From Anaerolineae bacterium (GTDB lineage Bacteria > Chloroflexota > Anaerolineae > Aggregatilineales > Phototrophicaceae), in NCBI GenBank assembly GCA_013360465.1, contig JABWBO010000002.1:103907-167906 (forward strand): a DNA stretch of 64,000 nt, given 5' to 3'. Made by a program: the position numbers and the translations under genes. The notes beneath the pieces are model-generated. The model made no database searches. It had not been told where the DNA came from and worked only from the letters and a program-made list of their open reading frames with translations. Position 1 is the stretch's first letter; every line of letters starts with the position of its first letter. Positions 53,186 through 62,098 of this stretch are shown piece after piece.

Positions 53186-53221
53186 AAAAAGCCCAGACCC
53201 CCATCCCTGGGCTTTTTGTTT
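53186..53221 (+). terminator. Terminator before the head-gene module
   Basis: AAAAAGCCCAG (53186-53196) pairs with CTGGGCTTTTT (53207-53217), followed by GTTT. It separates the membrane protein pair from the structural genes. Confidence 0.85.
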
Positions 53222-53287
53222 GCCGCGCGTTACCCCGCCGCGTCGGCGTTAGCCTCAAGATGTCGATTCTGTTCAACGAGGTGCACC

Positions 53288-53722
53288 ATGTCAGATGTTT
53301 CGATCACCGCAGCCAACGTGCTCGCCGGGTCCAATGCCAAAAAAGCTACCGGCACCGCGGGCGCGACGATTACCGCCGGGCAGGTCGTCTACGCGGACGG
53401 CTCCGACTCCGGCAAATTCAAACTGGCAGACGCCAATGCCAGCGCAGCCACCGCTAACCCCGTGGGCGTCGCGCTCCATGGCGCCGCCAGCGGACAGCCG
53501 CTCACCATTGTCATCGAAGACGACGACTTTACGCCGGGCGGTACGCTGAGCCTCAGCGCCGCCGCCGACGATGGGGTCTACGTGCTTTCGGGCACCGCCG
53601 GCGGCATTGCCCCGGTGGGCGATCTCGCCTCCGGCTGGTATCCCGTCATCCTGGGCGTCGCCAAGTCGGCGTCCAAGATGAATTTGAAGATCGTGCGCGG
53701 AACCGCCGCCCTCACGGCGTAG
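53288..53722 (+). CDS. Capsid decoration (cement)-like protein
   Basis: The protein has about 144 residues, beginning MSDVSITAANVLAGSNAKKA. It is rich in Ala, Gly and Thr with short beta-strand patterns, resembling DUF2190-like capsid cement proteins (AGATITAGQVVYADGSD, and DGVYVLSGTAGGIAPVGDLA). The assignment rests on composition, size and position before the MuF-like gene. The stop TAG is two bases before the GTG start of the next gene. Confidence 0.65.
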   Translation: MSDVSITAANVLAGSNAKKATGTAGATITAGQVVYADGSDSGKFKLADANASAATANPVGVALHGAASGQPLTIVIEDDDFTPGGTLSLSAAADDGVYVLSGTAGGIAPVGDLASGWYPVILGVAKSASKMNLKIVRGTAALTA

Positions 53723-53724
53723 TC

Positions 53725-54774
53725 GTGACGCAGCCATCGACGACAGATGTAGTGCGCCGCCTGCTCGACCGAGGTTACGAGCAGGCGGCTCGCACGACTC
53801 TCACCGCCATCGCTTCCTCGACGAGCGAAGGACCCATCGCTCAGCGCTTACTTGAGCTTGACGTCGAGGCGCAGCGGCTGCTCAGCGTAGGTCAGCGCCT
53901 CACCCCTGACAACCCTGTTCTGCGCGCCCTTCTTGCCGATCTCGACCCGGTCCTCCGTCAAAATACCCGCCGCCTCGCCCTCGCCTCCGAAGACCTGCAG
54001 GCTGCTGGCATTCGCGCTTCAGCTACGCTCGTGCGCGAGATCGCTCTGCCCGGACTCAACGATCAGCAGCTCGCCGCCTTCGACATCCGCTGGAATCAGC
54101 CCGATCCTGAAGCCGTCAACGCCTTGGTAAGCTACACCACATCCGCGGGTTATCGCGATGAATTGTCCCAATATTCCCCGCGCGTGCAGGAGATCATTCG
54201 CAACCAGGCAGTACGCAGCATCACCGAGGGGTGGAATCCCCTGCGCGCCGCCAACGAAATCCGACGCATGACCCAGGATCTGCCCGCGGCGCAGGCTGCC
54301 ACATTCATGCGCACGGTGCAGCTCACCTCCTACCGCGATGCGTCGGTCATCCACCAGGTCGCCAATGCCGACATACTCACCTCGCAGATCCGAATTGCCG
54401 CTCTCGACGATCGCACCTGCATGGCATGTGTCGCGCTCCATGGCACGCGCCTGCCCATCGGCGAGCGCATCGACGACCACCACAACGGCCGCTGCACGTC
54501 AATCGCCGAAGTCCGGGGGCGACCACGCGAAGTGCGCAGCGGCGAGGACTGGTTTAGTGCGCGCACCGAGGATCAGCAGCGTGAGCAGCTGGGCGATGCC
54601 GCCTGGCTGGCATGGAAAGAAGGTAAGCTCAATCTGCGTGACCTGGCGGTACGCTATGACGACCGCGTTTTCGGTCAGATGATCCGCGAGGGCAGCCTCT
54701 CCGGTGCCCTGGGCGATGCCGCCGCCGAATACTACCGCCGCGCCCGCGATCTTCGCTCTCAACCCCGCTCGTGA
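53725..54774 (+). CDS. MuF-like head morphogenesis protein
   Basis: The protein has 349 residues. The start is GTG. The C-terminal part carries the Mu gpF-like zinc pattern: DDRTCMACVALHGTRLPIGE and HHNGRCTSIAEVRG. The N-terminal half is helical. Family members are minor capsid proteins needed for head assembly and normally lie just after the portal gene; here an integrase, two membrane genes and a decoration gene precede it instead. Confidence 0.85.
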   Translation: MTQPSTTDVVRRLLDRGYEQAARTTLTAIASSTSEGPIAQRLLELDVEAQRLLSVGQRLTPDNPVLRALLADLDPVLRQNTRRLALASEDLQAAGIRASATLVREIALPGLNDQQLAAFDIRWNQPDPEAVNALVSYTTSAGYRDELSQYSPRVQEIIRNQAVRSITEGWNPLRAANEIRRMTQDLPAAQAATFMRTVQLTSYRDASVIHQVANADILTSQIRIAALDDRTCMACVALHGTRLPIGERIDDHHNGRCTSIAEVRGRPREVRSGEDWFSARTEDQQREQLGDAAWLAWKEGKLNLRDLAVRYDDRVFGQMIREGSLSGALGDAAAEYYRRARDLRSQPRS

Positions 54775-54885
54775 ACACGCTGCTGCGCGGGCGTTCCAGG
54801 TTGCCCTTTCCGAGAGCGTGCAGAAAGCGCGTTATCCCACCGCTGATGCCGCACAATCAAGACATTTAAGGGAGAGGATGGCTAG

Positions 54886-55527
54886 ATGCCGACTTCGTAC
54901 ATCCTGAAGGCAGCCCGCCCGCGTTTCGCCCAGGCTCGCGTGAACCTGGCGTTTCGTCGTGCCTGGTATGCCGATGCGCCTGACGCGCAAACCCCGCCCG
55001 CGGACAAACCAGCCGACGCTGGCTCCGACGATTGGCGGATGGAAGACCTTCCCCTCAGCGTGCAGAAGCACATTCGCGAACTTCGTGCCGAAGCCGCCGA
55101 GCGCCGCAAAGCGCTCGAACGGCAGCAGTCCGAAGCTGCGCAGCGCGAGCAGCAGCGCCTCGCCGAGCAGGGTCAGTTCAAGGAATTGGCTGACCAGCGC
55201 GGGCGCGAGCTGGAGTCGTTCAAGCCCTACAAGACTCGCGCTGAGGAGCTTGAAGCGATCATCCGCAAGGGGAACGAAACACGCATTCAGCAGGTGCGTG
55301 AGGACATGCGGGCGCTCATCCCAACGGATTACGCCCCGGAACGCCTCGCCGCCTGGCTGGACGCCAACATGCCCCGGCTCTCTGCTCGTCCTGCCCCATC
55401 CCTCGACGCCGGTGCCGGCACAGGCTCCTCCGCGGAGTCCCTGTCCGACGCTGAGCGCCAGTCCGCCGCAAAGATGGGCATGACGCCGGAGCAGTACCTC
55501 GCGGCAAAGAAAAAAGCGGGGCTGTAG
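54886..55527 (+). CDS. Capsid scaffold-like protein
   Basis: The protein has 213 residues, with a charged helical core rich in Glu, Arg and Gln (residues about 50-120) and a disordered tail. The C terminus (SDAERQSAAKMGMTPEQYLA) is the style seen in phage scaffolds and gp20-like minor structural proteins. The ATG at 54886 follows GGGAGAGG. It lies between the MuF-like and second decoration genes, where scaffold genes usually sit. The 110 bases before it hold nothing I can support. Confidence 0.72.
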   Translation: MPTSYILKAARPRFAQARVNLAFRRAWYADAPDAQTPPADKPADAGSDDWRMEDLPLSVQKHIRELRAEAAERRKALERQQSEAAQREQQRLAEQGQFKELADQRGRELESFKPYKTRAEELEAIIRKGNETRIQQVREDMRALIPTDYAPERLAAWLDANMPRLSARPAPSLDAGAGTGSSAESLSDAERQSAAKMGMTPEQYLAAKKKAGL

Positions 55528-55581
55528 CCCCGAGGGCTTGACGCCATTTCGTCTGGCGCGACACTGTACAGGAGAAAGACA

Positions 55582-56013
55582 ATGGCAGTGGTTGATACTT
55601 CGGCGGGTTTCCGCTATGCCGGCAAGCTCGGCAATCCCAGCGCCCCGCCGACTGTTCAGCGGTTCTACTTTAAGGATACCGAGTCGCTCTACAAGGGCGA
55701 CATGGTCAACGTCGAATCCGGCGAGGTCGATCTGGCTGCCACCGGTGACACCGCGATCATCGGCATCGCCATGGAGTCCAAGGCTGGCACCGACAGCACC
55801 ACGCAGATCGACGTCATCGTCGACCCGGATGCGGTCTATGCCGTGTATGACGCCAATGCCCGCACGGTCGGCACCTTGCTCGACCTGTCCGGCAGCGCTG
55901 GCGCTCAGACGGTCACCACCAGCAGCAACGGCAACTTTGTCGTTGTCGCCAATTCCGCCGCCGACGAGCTGACGCAGGTGATGATCACCGGCACGGCGCA
56001 CCCGCTGAAGTAG
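55582..56013 (+). CDS. Second capsid decoration-like protein (DUF2190-like)
   Basis: The protein has 143 residues, beginning MAVVDTSAGFRYAGKLGNPS. Repeated segments such as GDMVNVESGEVDLAATGDTA followed by IIGIAME resemble DUF2190/capsid cement proteins. AGGAGAAAG precedes the ATG. It lies 24 bases before the major capsid gene. Confidence 0.72.
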   Translation: MAVVDTSAGFRYAGKLGNPSAPPTVQRFYFKDTESLYKGDMVNVESGEVDLAATGDTAIIGIAMESKAGTDSTTQIDVIVDPDAVYAVYDANARTVGTLLDLSGSAGAQTVTTSSNGNFVVVANSAADELTQVMITGTAHPLK

Positions 56014-56036
56014 CGGACGAAAGGACGAGGTGAGTC

Positions 56037-56948
56037 ATGCCTATTCTTCAGTCTCAGTTCGACACTCTGCTCATCCCGGCGATCTACCATCACTTTGATG
56101 TGGGTCGCTCCCAGGTCCCCGCACTGCGCAGCCGGCTGTTCAACGTGCAGTCAAGCGTCCGTGCCGAAGAGCGCGGCACCGGCATGGGAGGCATCTCCCC
56201 TGATGCGTGGGATCAGTACCGCAAGTCCGGCGTCAAGGGCGAGCTTGACATGGACCAGCTCTACACCCAGAGCTACGTGCATGTCGAGTACCCGGTGCGT
56301 CTGCCCATCGAGAAGAAGCTGATCCTCAACGATCAGTACGGCGAGATCAACAGGCTTATTCAGCGTGCCGGTCTCAGCGCCGAGACCAAGATGGAGCTCG
56401 ACGCCGTCAGCGTGCTCAACAACGCCTTCAGCGCCAGCTACCTTGGGAGTGACGCCAAAGCCCTCTGTGCCACGGATCATCCCCAGAGCAAGCACAAGAG
56501 CAGCGGCAGCTACGGCAACAAGGGCACGACCGCGCTCAGCAAGTCCTCCGTCGCTGCCACCCGGCTGCTGATGCAGCGGTTCAAGGACGACAGGGGAAAT
56601 TTGCTCGGTCTGATGCCCAATGAGCTGTGGGTGCCGCCGGAGTTGGAAGACACCGCGCTGGAGATCGCCAACTCCATACTCGACCCCGCCAGCGCCAACA
56701 ACGCGGTCAACGCGCAGCGCGGTCGCTGGCAGGTCATTCCCTGGGCGCGCCTGTCCGACACCACCAACTGGTTTATGGCTGACGGCACCTGGCGCAGCCA
56801 GGTCGTCAACTGGTACAACCGCGAGCAGCTTCAGGTGATGCTGGTCGAAGAGAATACGACCCACGTCGTCTACGAGATGAAGCTGCACTACAGCTTCGGC
56901 TTCGACGACTGGCGGTGGATCTACGGCCACGAAGTTACCGGCAGCTAG
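56037..56948 (+). CDS. Major capsid protein
   Basis: The protein has 303 residues. Its position after scaffold and decoration genes, its length, and segments such as LIQRAGLSAETKMELDAVSV, NAFSASYLGSDAKALCATDH (followed by Pro) and LMPNELWVPPELEDTALEI support a Mu gpT/HK97-fold-like head subunit. The C-terminal YEMKLHYSFGFDDWRWIYGH is typical of such capsids, where the last strand contacts neighbours. AGGTGAGTC precedes the ATG. Confidence 0.8.
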   Translation: MPILQSQFDTLLIPAIYHHFDVGRSQVPALRSRLFNVQSSVRAEERGTGMGGISPDAWDQYRKSGVKGELDMDQLYTQSYVHVEYPVRLPIEKKLILNDQYGEINRLIQRAGLSAETKMELDAVSVLNNAFSASYLGSDAKALCATDHPQSKHKSSGSYGNKGTTALSKSSVAATRLLMQRFKDDRGNLLGLMPNELWVPPELEDTALEIANSILDPASANNAVNAQRGRWQVIPWARLSDTTNWFMADGTWRSQVVNWYNREQLQVMLVEENTTHVVYEMKLHYSFGFDDWRWIYGHEVTGS

Positions 56949-57010
56949 TTCGCATCAACCGGCAATCCGGGGCGGATCCGTCCGCCCCCCTTCACTTCTG
57001 AGGTGCATTC

Positions 57011-57409
57011 ATGACCGATTACACGGTTTTCCCCAACGGCGTCCAGTCCGATTTCGTCGGCAACATCACGGGCAATGTCGTCGGCGAACATCGCCATTTG
57101 ACGCAGGAGCTGACCGCGACCGGTGCCATCACTATCAACTCCGGCCTGGTCAAGCTCAATCACGCCAGCACGATTATCGCCGCTACCCTCGACGCCCCCA
57201 CCGCCGGCGATGAGCTTTACATCGTCAACTCCAGCGCCAGCGGCACCGCCGCCCACACCGTCACGTTGCCGGCCGGTTGCACCTGGGATGGCACCAACAA
57301 CACGGCGACGCTTAACGCCCCAGGCGAAGCGCTGCACGTCATTGCGCTTAGCGCCACCAAGTGGTTCATCCTTGAAAACATCGGCAGCGTCGCGCTGAGC
57401 ACGGTCTAG
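57011..57409 (+). CDS. Structural protein of the head module, uncharacterised
   Basis: The protein has 132 residues: Thr/Ala/Gly-rich beta pattern (HASTIIAATLDAPTAGDELY and TVTLPAGCTWDGTNNTATLN), resembling phage spike or decoration domains. GAGGTG precedes the ATG. It is placed between capsid and connector genes. Function inferred from place only. Confidence 0.6.
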   Translation: MTDYTVFPNGVQSDFVGNITGNVVGEHRHLTQELTATGAITINSGLVKLNHASTIIAATLDAPTAGDELYIVNSSASGTAAHTVTLPAGCTWDGTNNTATLNAPGEALHVIALSATKWFILENIGSVALSTV

Positions 57410-57411
57410 CC

Positions 57412-57783
57412 ATGATCCGCAAAATCCTGGTCACACCGACTCTCGCCGGCTCCAACGGCTCGGCATCGGGAAGCAAGAGCACCGACGCCCCGCATAATGG
57501 TCGCCTGGTCGGGGTCCACGTGGCTCCTGGCGACCAACCCAACACGCTCGACGTCACCATCAAGGCGCTGCTGCCCGATCAGACGCTGCTGACCTTGACC
57601 AACGTCTCTGCAGCCGCCTGGTACTATCCCACCGTGCAGGTCTCCGGTCCCACTGGAGCCGCGCTCACCTACAACGGCACGCAGACAGTCAATGCGCCTG
57701 CCCCGCTCGAAGGCTACATCAATGTCGCCGGCGCGCAGGGCAATGCTGGCACGTTCGACGTCTATCTGCTGATCGAGAGCTGA
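57412..57783 (+). CDS. Hypothetical head-module protein
   Basis: The protein has 123 residues, beta-rich, without signal peptide, starting MIRKILVTPTLAGSNGSASG. No family is recognised. It follows the previous gene by 2 bases and precedes the connector gene by 1 base, so it belongs to the late operon. Confidence 0.6.
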   Translation: MIRKILVTPTLAGSNGSASGSKSTDAPHNGRLVGVHVAPGDQPNTLDVTIKALLPDQTLLTLTNVSAAAWYYPTVQVSGPTGAALTYNGTQTVNAPAPLEGYINVAGAQGNAGTFDVYLLIES

Positions 57784-57784
57784 C

Positions 57785-58150
57785 ATGACGACCAGCACCT
57801 TCACCTTCGACCCTGCCAACCCGCGCAACATCGATCGCGTCCGCATCTACACCGGACAGACCGTCGAGGAGCAGTCACTGCTCACCGATGAAGAGATCAC
57901 TTTCCTGCTCTCCGAAGAGGGCGGCGTCGGCGCGGCGGTGGTCGCAGGGTTGGAGCTAATCATCAACAAGCTGAGCCAGCCCGATTTCAAGGTGGACTGG
58001 CTAACCGTTTCTGCTGGCGATGCCATCAAGTCTTACCGGACCTCCCTCGCGCAGATGCGTAATAAATTCGGGGTCCCTGCCATCGCCGCCACGCCCAGAG
58101 CCGTTTACCGTCCAGACTCGCTGATGACCGACGCCCCCGAGGACTGGTGA
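57785..58150 (+). CDS. Head-tail connector protein (gp6-like)
   Basis: The protein has 121 residues, mostly helical. The N-terminal DEEITFLLSEEGGVGAAVVAG and the central helix with a DAIKSYRTSLAQM segment match phage connector (gp6/gp15-like) proteins, which complete the head after packaging. Position between the capsid and closure genes supports the call. Confidence 0.72.
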   Translation: MTTSTFTFDPANPRNIDRVRIYTGQTVEEQSLLTDEEITFLLSEEGGVGAAVVAGLELIINKLSQPDFKVDWLTVSAGDAIKSYRTSLAQMRNKFGVPAIAATPRAVYRPDSLMTDAPEDW

Positions 58151-58189
58151 GCGAGCCTGGGCAGAATCATCCTTCTCGGAGAACTGACC

Positions 58190-58558
58190 ATGTTTAACGC
58201 CTCGATCCTGCGCACCGTCCGCCACCGTCTTGAGCAGTACCTCAACGACACCTGCACCATCGAGCAGGCCACAACCGCAGCCGACCAGTATGGCAGCAGC
58301 GTGCAGACCTGGTCGACCACTGCCGAGGACACGCCATGCCGTATCATCCGCGATGCATCTCAGTCCGGCGCCACCCAGCAAATCGGCAGCCGCGAAGCGC
58401 TGCGCCAGCAGTACCGCCTGATCGTCATCATCGACGTGAATCTGGACGTCGACTGCCGCGTCACCGACTCGTCTGGCAACGTCTACGACGTCGTTGAGAT
58501 CGAGGTCAACCTCACCGACTCCATGTATAAGTCTGCCATCATCGCGAGGCGCGACTGA
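58190..58558 (+). CDS. Head closure / head-tail adaptor protein
   Basis: The protein has 122 residues. The pattern LRTVRHRLEQYLNDTCTIEQ followed by a beta barrel containing VDCRVTDSSGNVYDVVEIEV fits the SPP1 gp16-like head closure family (HeadTail adaptor). The gene lies between the connector and the HK97 gp10-like gene, the normal order in siphoviruses. Confidence 0.72.
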   Translation: MFNASILRTVRHRLEQYLNDTCTIEQATTAADQYGSSVQTWSTTAEDTPCRIIRDASQSGATQQIGSREALRQQYRLIVIIDVNLDVDCRVTDSSGNVYDVVEIEVNLTDSMYKSAIIARRD

Positions 58559-58563
58559 TTACC

Positions 58564-58947
58564 ATGCCCAGCGGACTGCGCATCACCAAGAATGACCGCC
58601 GCGTGCTCCAGCGTCTCATCCGCGAGACTCCCGACAAGGTCTCTGATGCCGTGCGAGGCATCGCCACCGAGATGACCAATGACATTGTGCTCAGCTATGG
58701 CGAGTCGCCCTCTTCCCCCGGCGAGCCGCCCGGCGTCGACACGGGCACTCTGCGCTCTGGCACTACCTGGGAATTGGACAGTCAGGACAAGACGAAAGCT
58801 GCCATCACCATTCAGGCGGAATATGGTCCGTACCTCGAATTCGGCACGTCGAAAATGTCCGCGCGTCCCTTCGTCACCCCGGTCTTCGAGCGCTGGCGTT
58901 CCGGGGAATTGAAACGCTTCCTTCGCGCCACAGGAATCCTCACATAA
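58564..58947 (+). CDS. HK97 gp10-like minor tail/joining protein
   Basis: The protein has 127 residues. The signature GPYLEFGTSKMSARPFVTPV matches the HK97 gp10 family, which helps attach tails to heads. The stop overlaps the next start in TAATG. It lies in the head-tail joining block. Confidence 0.85.
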   Translation: MPSGLRITKNDRRVLQRLIRETPDKVSDAVRGIATEMTNDIVLSYGESPSSPGEPPGVDTGTLRSGTTWELDSQDKTKAAITIQAEYGPYLEFGTSKMSARPFVTPVFERWRSGELKRFLRATGILT

Positions 58948-59375
58948 TGGACGACGCACTTCAGGCGCTTTACCGCGCCATCCGCACCACGCTTTCCGCC
59001 GCGACGGAATCCTGGGGACCGTCGGGCAGCGGGAGCCGATGCTATGCTGATCTTGCGCCCGCTGGCGCCCCGCCCCCTTATGTCGTTTTCTTCGTCCTGG
59101 CGGGTGGCGAAATCAATGCGTCGGTGCGGCAGGATGCTGAATTCGTGCTTCTCGTCAAATGCATTGTTGAAGAGGACATGCCCACCGCACTTGCTATTGC
59201 GGCGCGCTTGTCTGCCCTCCTCAACGATCAGGATGCCGGCGCGTTAGCAGCTGGCGACGATTGGACAATCATCAATATCAGCCAGGAGCAGCGCGTTCAC
59301 TACGTCGAACAGGTGGACGGTCGGCTGCTGCATCATTCTGGACATCGCTTCCGAGTGAGAATGGAGAGTTTGTAG
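58947..59375 (+). CDS. Tail terminator protein (DUF3168-like)
   Basis: The protein has 142 residues. ALQALYRAIRTTLSAATESW followed by an alternating strand segment with YVVFFVLAGGEINAS and a C-terminal HHSGHRFRVRMESL fits the DUF3168/gpU-like tail terminator that stops tail growth. It is between the gp10-like and tail-tube genes, as expected. Confidence 0.72.
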   Translation: MDDALQALYRAIRTTLSAATESWGPSGSGSRCYADLAPAGAPPPYVVFFVLAGGEINASVRQDAEFVLLVKCIVEEDMPTALAIAARLSALLNDQDAGALAAGDDWTIINISQEQRVHYVEQVDGRLLHHSGHRFRVRMESL

Positions 59376-59376
59376 A

Positions 59377-59799
59377 ATGGCGATTCTCGCGGACAACAAT
59401 GCGTATCTAAAGATCGACAACGTGGTCGTCAACGCGTATTTCAAGCGCGTTCGGATAGAGCCGAGCGCCGTCGAAATTGACGTGACGGGTGGCTCCGGCG
59501 CGACTGACGTTCAGCGAGTGGCCGGGCTGAACGACACCTCAATCACCATCACCCTCCAGTACGATACGACCAGCCTCCAGTCGTACGTCCAGCACATCGC
59601 CCGGGGGCAGGTCGTCGAAATCGAATACGGGCCCGAAAGCAACGTGTCGGGCAAGCCTCGGCACGTACAAAGCTTCCTGATCATGAGCGCCGCACCGAGC
59701 GAGCAGAACGTCCAGAAGGACGAGGTGGTTTTTGAGATTCAGGGCAGCGGCGCGGCGGCGGCGAGCGTAGATATGTTTGCCGGGGGCGTGTACTCGTGA
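59377..59799 (+). CDS. Major tail tube protein
   Basis: The protein has 140 residues. A beta-rich tail-tube pattern (YLKIDNVVVNAYFKRVRIEP, DVTGGSGATDVQRVAGLNDT and DEVVFEIQGSG) and its place before the tail chaperone gene make it the probable tail tube subunit. The stop overlaps the chaperone start by 4 bases. Confidence 0.75.
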   Translation: MAILADNNAYLKIDNVVVNAYFKRVRIEPSAVEIDVTGGSGATDVQRVAGLNDTSITITLQYDTTSLQSYVQHIARGQVVEIEYGPESNVSGKPRHVQSFLIMSAAPSEQNVQKDEVVFEIQGSGAAAASVDMFAGGVYS

Positions 59800-60289
59800 C
59801 GGACGCGCTCGACGGGGGGCTGGTGATCAATCGCGGGCGTCTGACGCACGGAGATACGAAGCGCCTGACGCGGCTGCTGATGTGTATCTCGCGGGGTGCG
59901 GACGATCTGGAAGAATACGACCGCCAGGTCGCGGAATACGAGGGGCTGCTCGCGCGCACCGTTGAGGTGCTGCCAGAGGACTGGCTGCCGCCAGGGGTAT
60001 CTCTGGCGACCGAGGGCTGGATCAATCATATCAGCCAGCCCCGCTATGAGCAGATCGCCCAGGCGGTGATCATGCAGCCCACCCCTGGAAAAAAAACGGA
60101 CTAGGGTGGGCGCTGTGGATGCGGGGTAAATTCCCCGACCAGGTCGCGCTGGAGCCGGACGAGGTTGAGGCGATCAATCGCATCAATGTGGCGCGCTTTT
60201 ACAGCGTGACGCCGGCGCAAATAGACGCGATGAGCGAAGAGGACTATCGCTCTTCGCTGGAAATCATGTGGTACGAAGGACAGAGATAA
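59796..60289 (+). CDS. Tail assembly chaperone with -1 programmed frameshift (G/GT type)
   Basis: The zero-frame product ends at 60104 (102 residues). A run of eight A at 60089-60096, read GGA AAA AAA ACG, lets the ribosome slip back one base. The -1 frame then continues NGLGWALWMRGKFPDQVALE to a stop at 60287-60289, giving about 164 residues. The extension has no start codon of its own, is fully open, and ends one base before the tape-measure start. This is the G/GT arrangement of lambda-like tail chaperones. A GGGG/CCCC hairpin about 25 bases downstream might stimulate slipping. Confidence 0.82.
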
Positions 60290-62098
60290 TTGGCTACTCC
60301 GCTGGAAGTCGCTTCGCTAATTGGTGTCCTCGCTCTCGATGATAGGGCGAGCGGCACGCTGCGAGCAGTCGACACCGGGCTGGCGGGGCTGAGCGACCGG
60401 CTCGGCAACCTGGGTGGCAGGATGCAGGGGGCGGGGATGGCGCTCAGCGCTGTCTTCGCGCCTGCAGCGGCTGCCATCGGCGCCGGCGTCAATATTGCCG
60501 GCGACTTCGACAGCGTGCTGGCGGAGATCGGCGCGCGAACGGGACTGACCGGCGGCGAACTTGACCATCTGCGCGAGGTCGCGCTGCAAATGGGCGCAGA
60601 CACAGCGTTCAGCGCGCAGCAGGCAGCCGAGGCGATGCTTCAGCTGCTGACCTCCGGGCAGAACGTCGAGCAGGCGCTCGAAACCCTGCCTGCTGTGCTG
60701 GACACGGCGGCGGCGAGCGGCGAGGACCTGGGGCGCACGGCGGACAGCGTGACGGACATCATGGCGGCGTTCCGTCTGCCGGCGAACCGGGCGCGGCAGG
60801 TCGTTGATGCGATGGCGCGGGCAGCCGGGGCGTCATCGGCGGATATGGCGGGTCTGGGCGAAGCATTCGCGAATGTCGGCGGGACGGCGGCGGCGCTGGG
60901 TTTGTCGGTCGATGAGACGGCGGCGATCTTCGGGGTTTTTTCGGAGAATGGCATCAAGGGCGCGGAGGCAGGGACGCAGCTGCGATCCATGCTGAACGCC
61001 ATGACGCGCGACACCGTTGACGCCGCCGAGGCGTGGGCAGACGCCGGCGTGTCGCTGGCGGACGCCCAGGGCAATATCCGCCCCCTGGAATCGATCATCG
61101 ACGATCTCGCCATTTCCCTCGACAGTATGACCGAGATCGACCGTGTCCGCACCATCCAGGGGCTGGCGGGAAGCTTCGGGCAGTTGGGCTTGCAGGCACT
61201 GCTCAGTTCTGGCGGTTTCGATAGTATGCAGTCGGCGATGGGCAATGCCGTCGGCGCGACAGAGGTCGCCGAGGCGCGCATGGACACGTTTGCCGGGCGG
61301 CTCGACTCGCTGAAGGGATCCATCGAGACGCTCGCCATCCAGGCACTCACCCCCTTTATGGAAGACGTGCTGAAGCCGATGGCGGAAGACCTCGCAGGGA
61401 TCGTCAATGGCATATCCGCCTGGGCGTCTGAAAATCCGGAGCTGACGAAGTCCCTCACCGGCGTGGTCCTGGGGGGGGCGGCGTTTTCGGTCGGGTTGAT
61501 CGCGCTCGGCACGCTGATCAATTCCATATCGACAATTGTCGGGGGGCTGGCAAGCGGGATTCATCTGCTGCGAGGGGCGATCACGCTTCTTTCGACGACT
61601 GGGCTTTTACCGTTGCTCGGACCCTTGGCACTCGGTGCGGGTTTAGTGCTTGCCTACAGCAACAATTGGTTGGGGTTTCGGGATGCGGTCGATCTTGCCA
61701 AGGGGGCGCTTGATAAGTTGTATCAATCGCTGGTCGATGTGATCCGCCAGAGCGAGATCGGGCGCGACGCCTTGATGTGGATCAATCCATTGGGACAAAT
61801 GCAATGGGAAATGCAGCAAGGCGGAGGCGGGGGCGGGCACATGGTGACACCGCCTCTGGTCAATCCGTTTCCGCGCGCGATGGGCGGGTCGGTGATGGCA
61901 GGGACGCCATACGTTGTGGGTGAGCGCGGTCCCGAACTTTTCTACCCTGGGCGCAGCGGCTACATTGCGCCGAATGCGGGTGGGACGACGATCAACGTGA
62001 TGATGCCAGCGGCGGCGCTGGCGTCGCCGAACGCGGCGCGCAATGCGGGGCGTGAATTTGGCGAGATGATCGCCCAGGAAGTGAGGCGGCGCGGATGA
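60290..62098 (+). CDS. Tail tape-measure protein
   Basis: The protein has 602 residues. The start is TTG at 60290 with AAGGA upstream. The N-terminal half matches the TP901-type tape-measure domain (GDFDSVLAEIGARTGLTGGE, TAFSAQQAAEAMLQLLTSGQ). Hydrophobic segments in the middle (about 390-430 and 440-470) and a C-terminal GGSVMAGTPYVVGERGPELF complete it. It sets tail length; 602 residues implies a fairly short tail. The gene overlaps the distal tail gene by 4 bases. Confidence 0.9.
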   Translation: MATPLEVASLIGVLALDDRASGTLRAVDTGLAGLSDRLGNLGGRMQGAGMALSAVFAPAAAAIGAGVNIAGDFDSVLAEIGARTGLTGGELDHLREVALQMGADTAFSAQQAAEAMLQLLTSGQNVEQALETLPAVLDTAAASGEDLGRTADSVTDIMAAFRLPANRARQVVDAMARAAGASSADMAGLGEAFANVGGTAAALGLSVDETAAIFGVFSENGIKGAEAGTQLRSMLNAMTRDTVDAAEAWADAGVSLADAQGNIRPLESIIDDLAISLDSMTEIDRVRTIQGLAGSFGQLGLQALLSSGGFDSMQSAMGNAVGATEVAEARMDTFAGRLDSLKGSIETLAIQALTPFMEDVLKPMAEDLAGIVNGISAWASENPELTKSLTGVVLGGAAFSVGLIALGTLINSISTIVGGLASGIHLLRGAITLLSTTGLLPLLGPLALGAGLVLAYSNNWLGFRDAVDLAKGALDKLYQSLVDVIRQSEIGRDALMWINPLGQMQWEMQQGGGGGGHMVTPPLVNPFPRAMGGSVMAGTPYVVGERGPELFYPGRSGYIAPNAGGTTINVMMPAAALASPNAARNAGREFGEMIAQEVRRRG

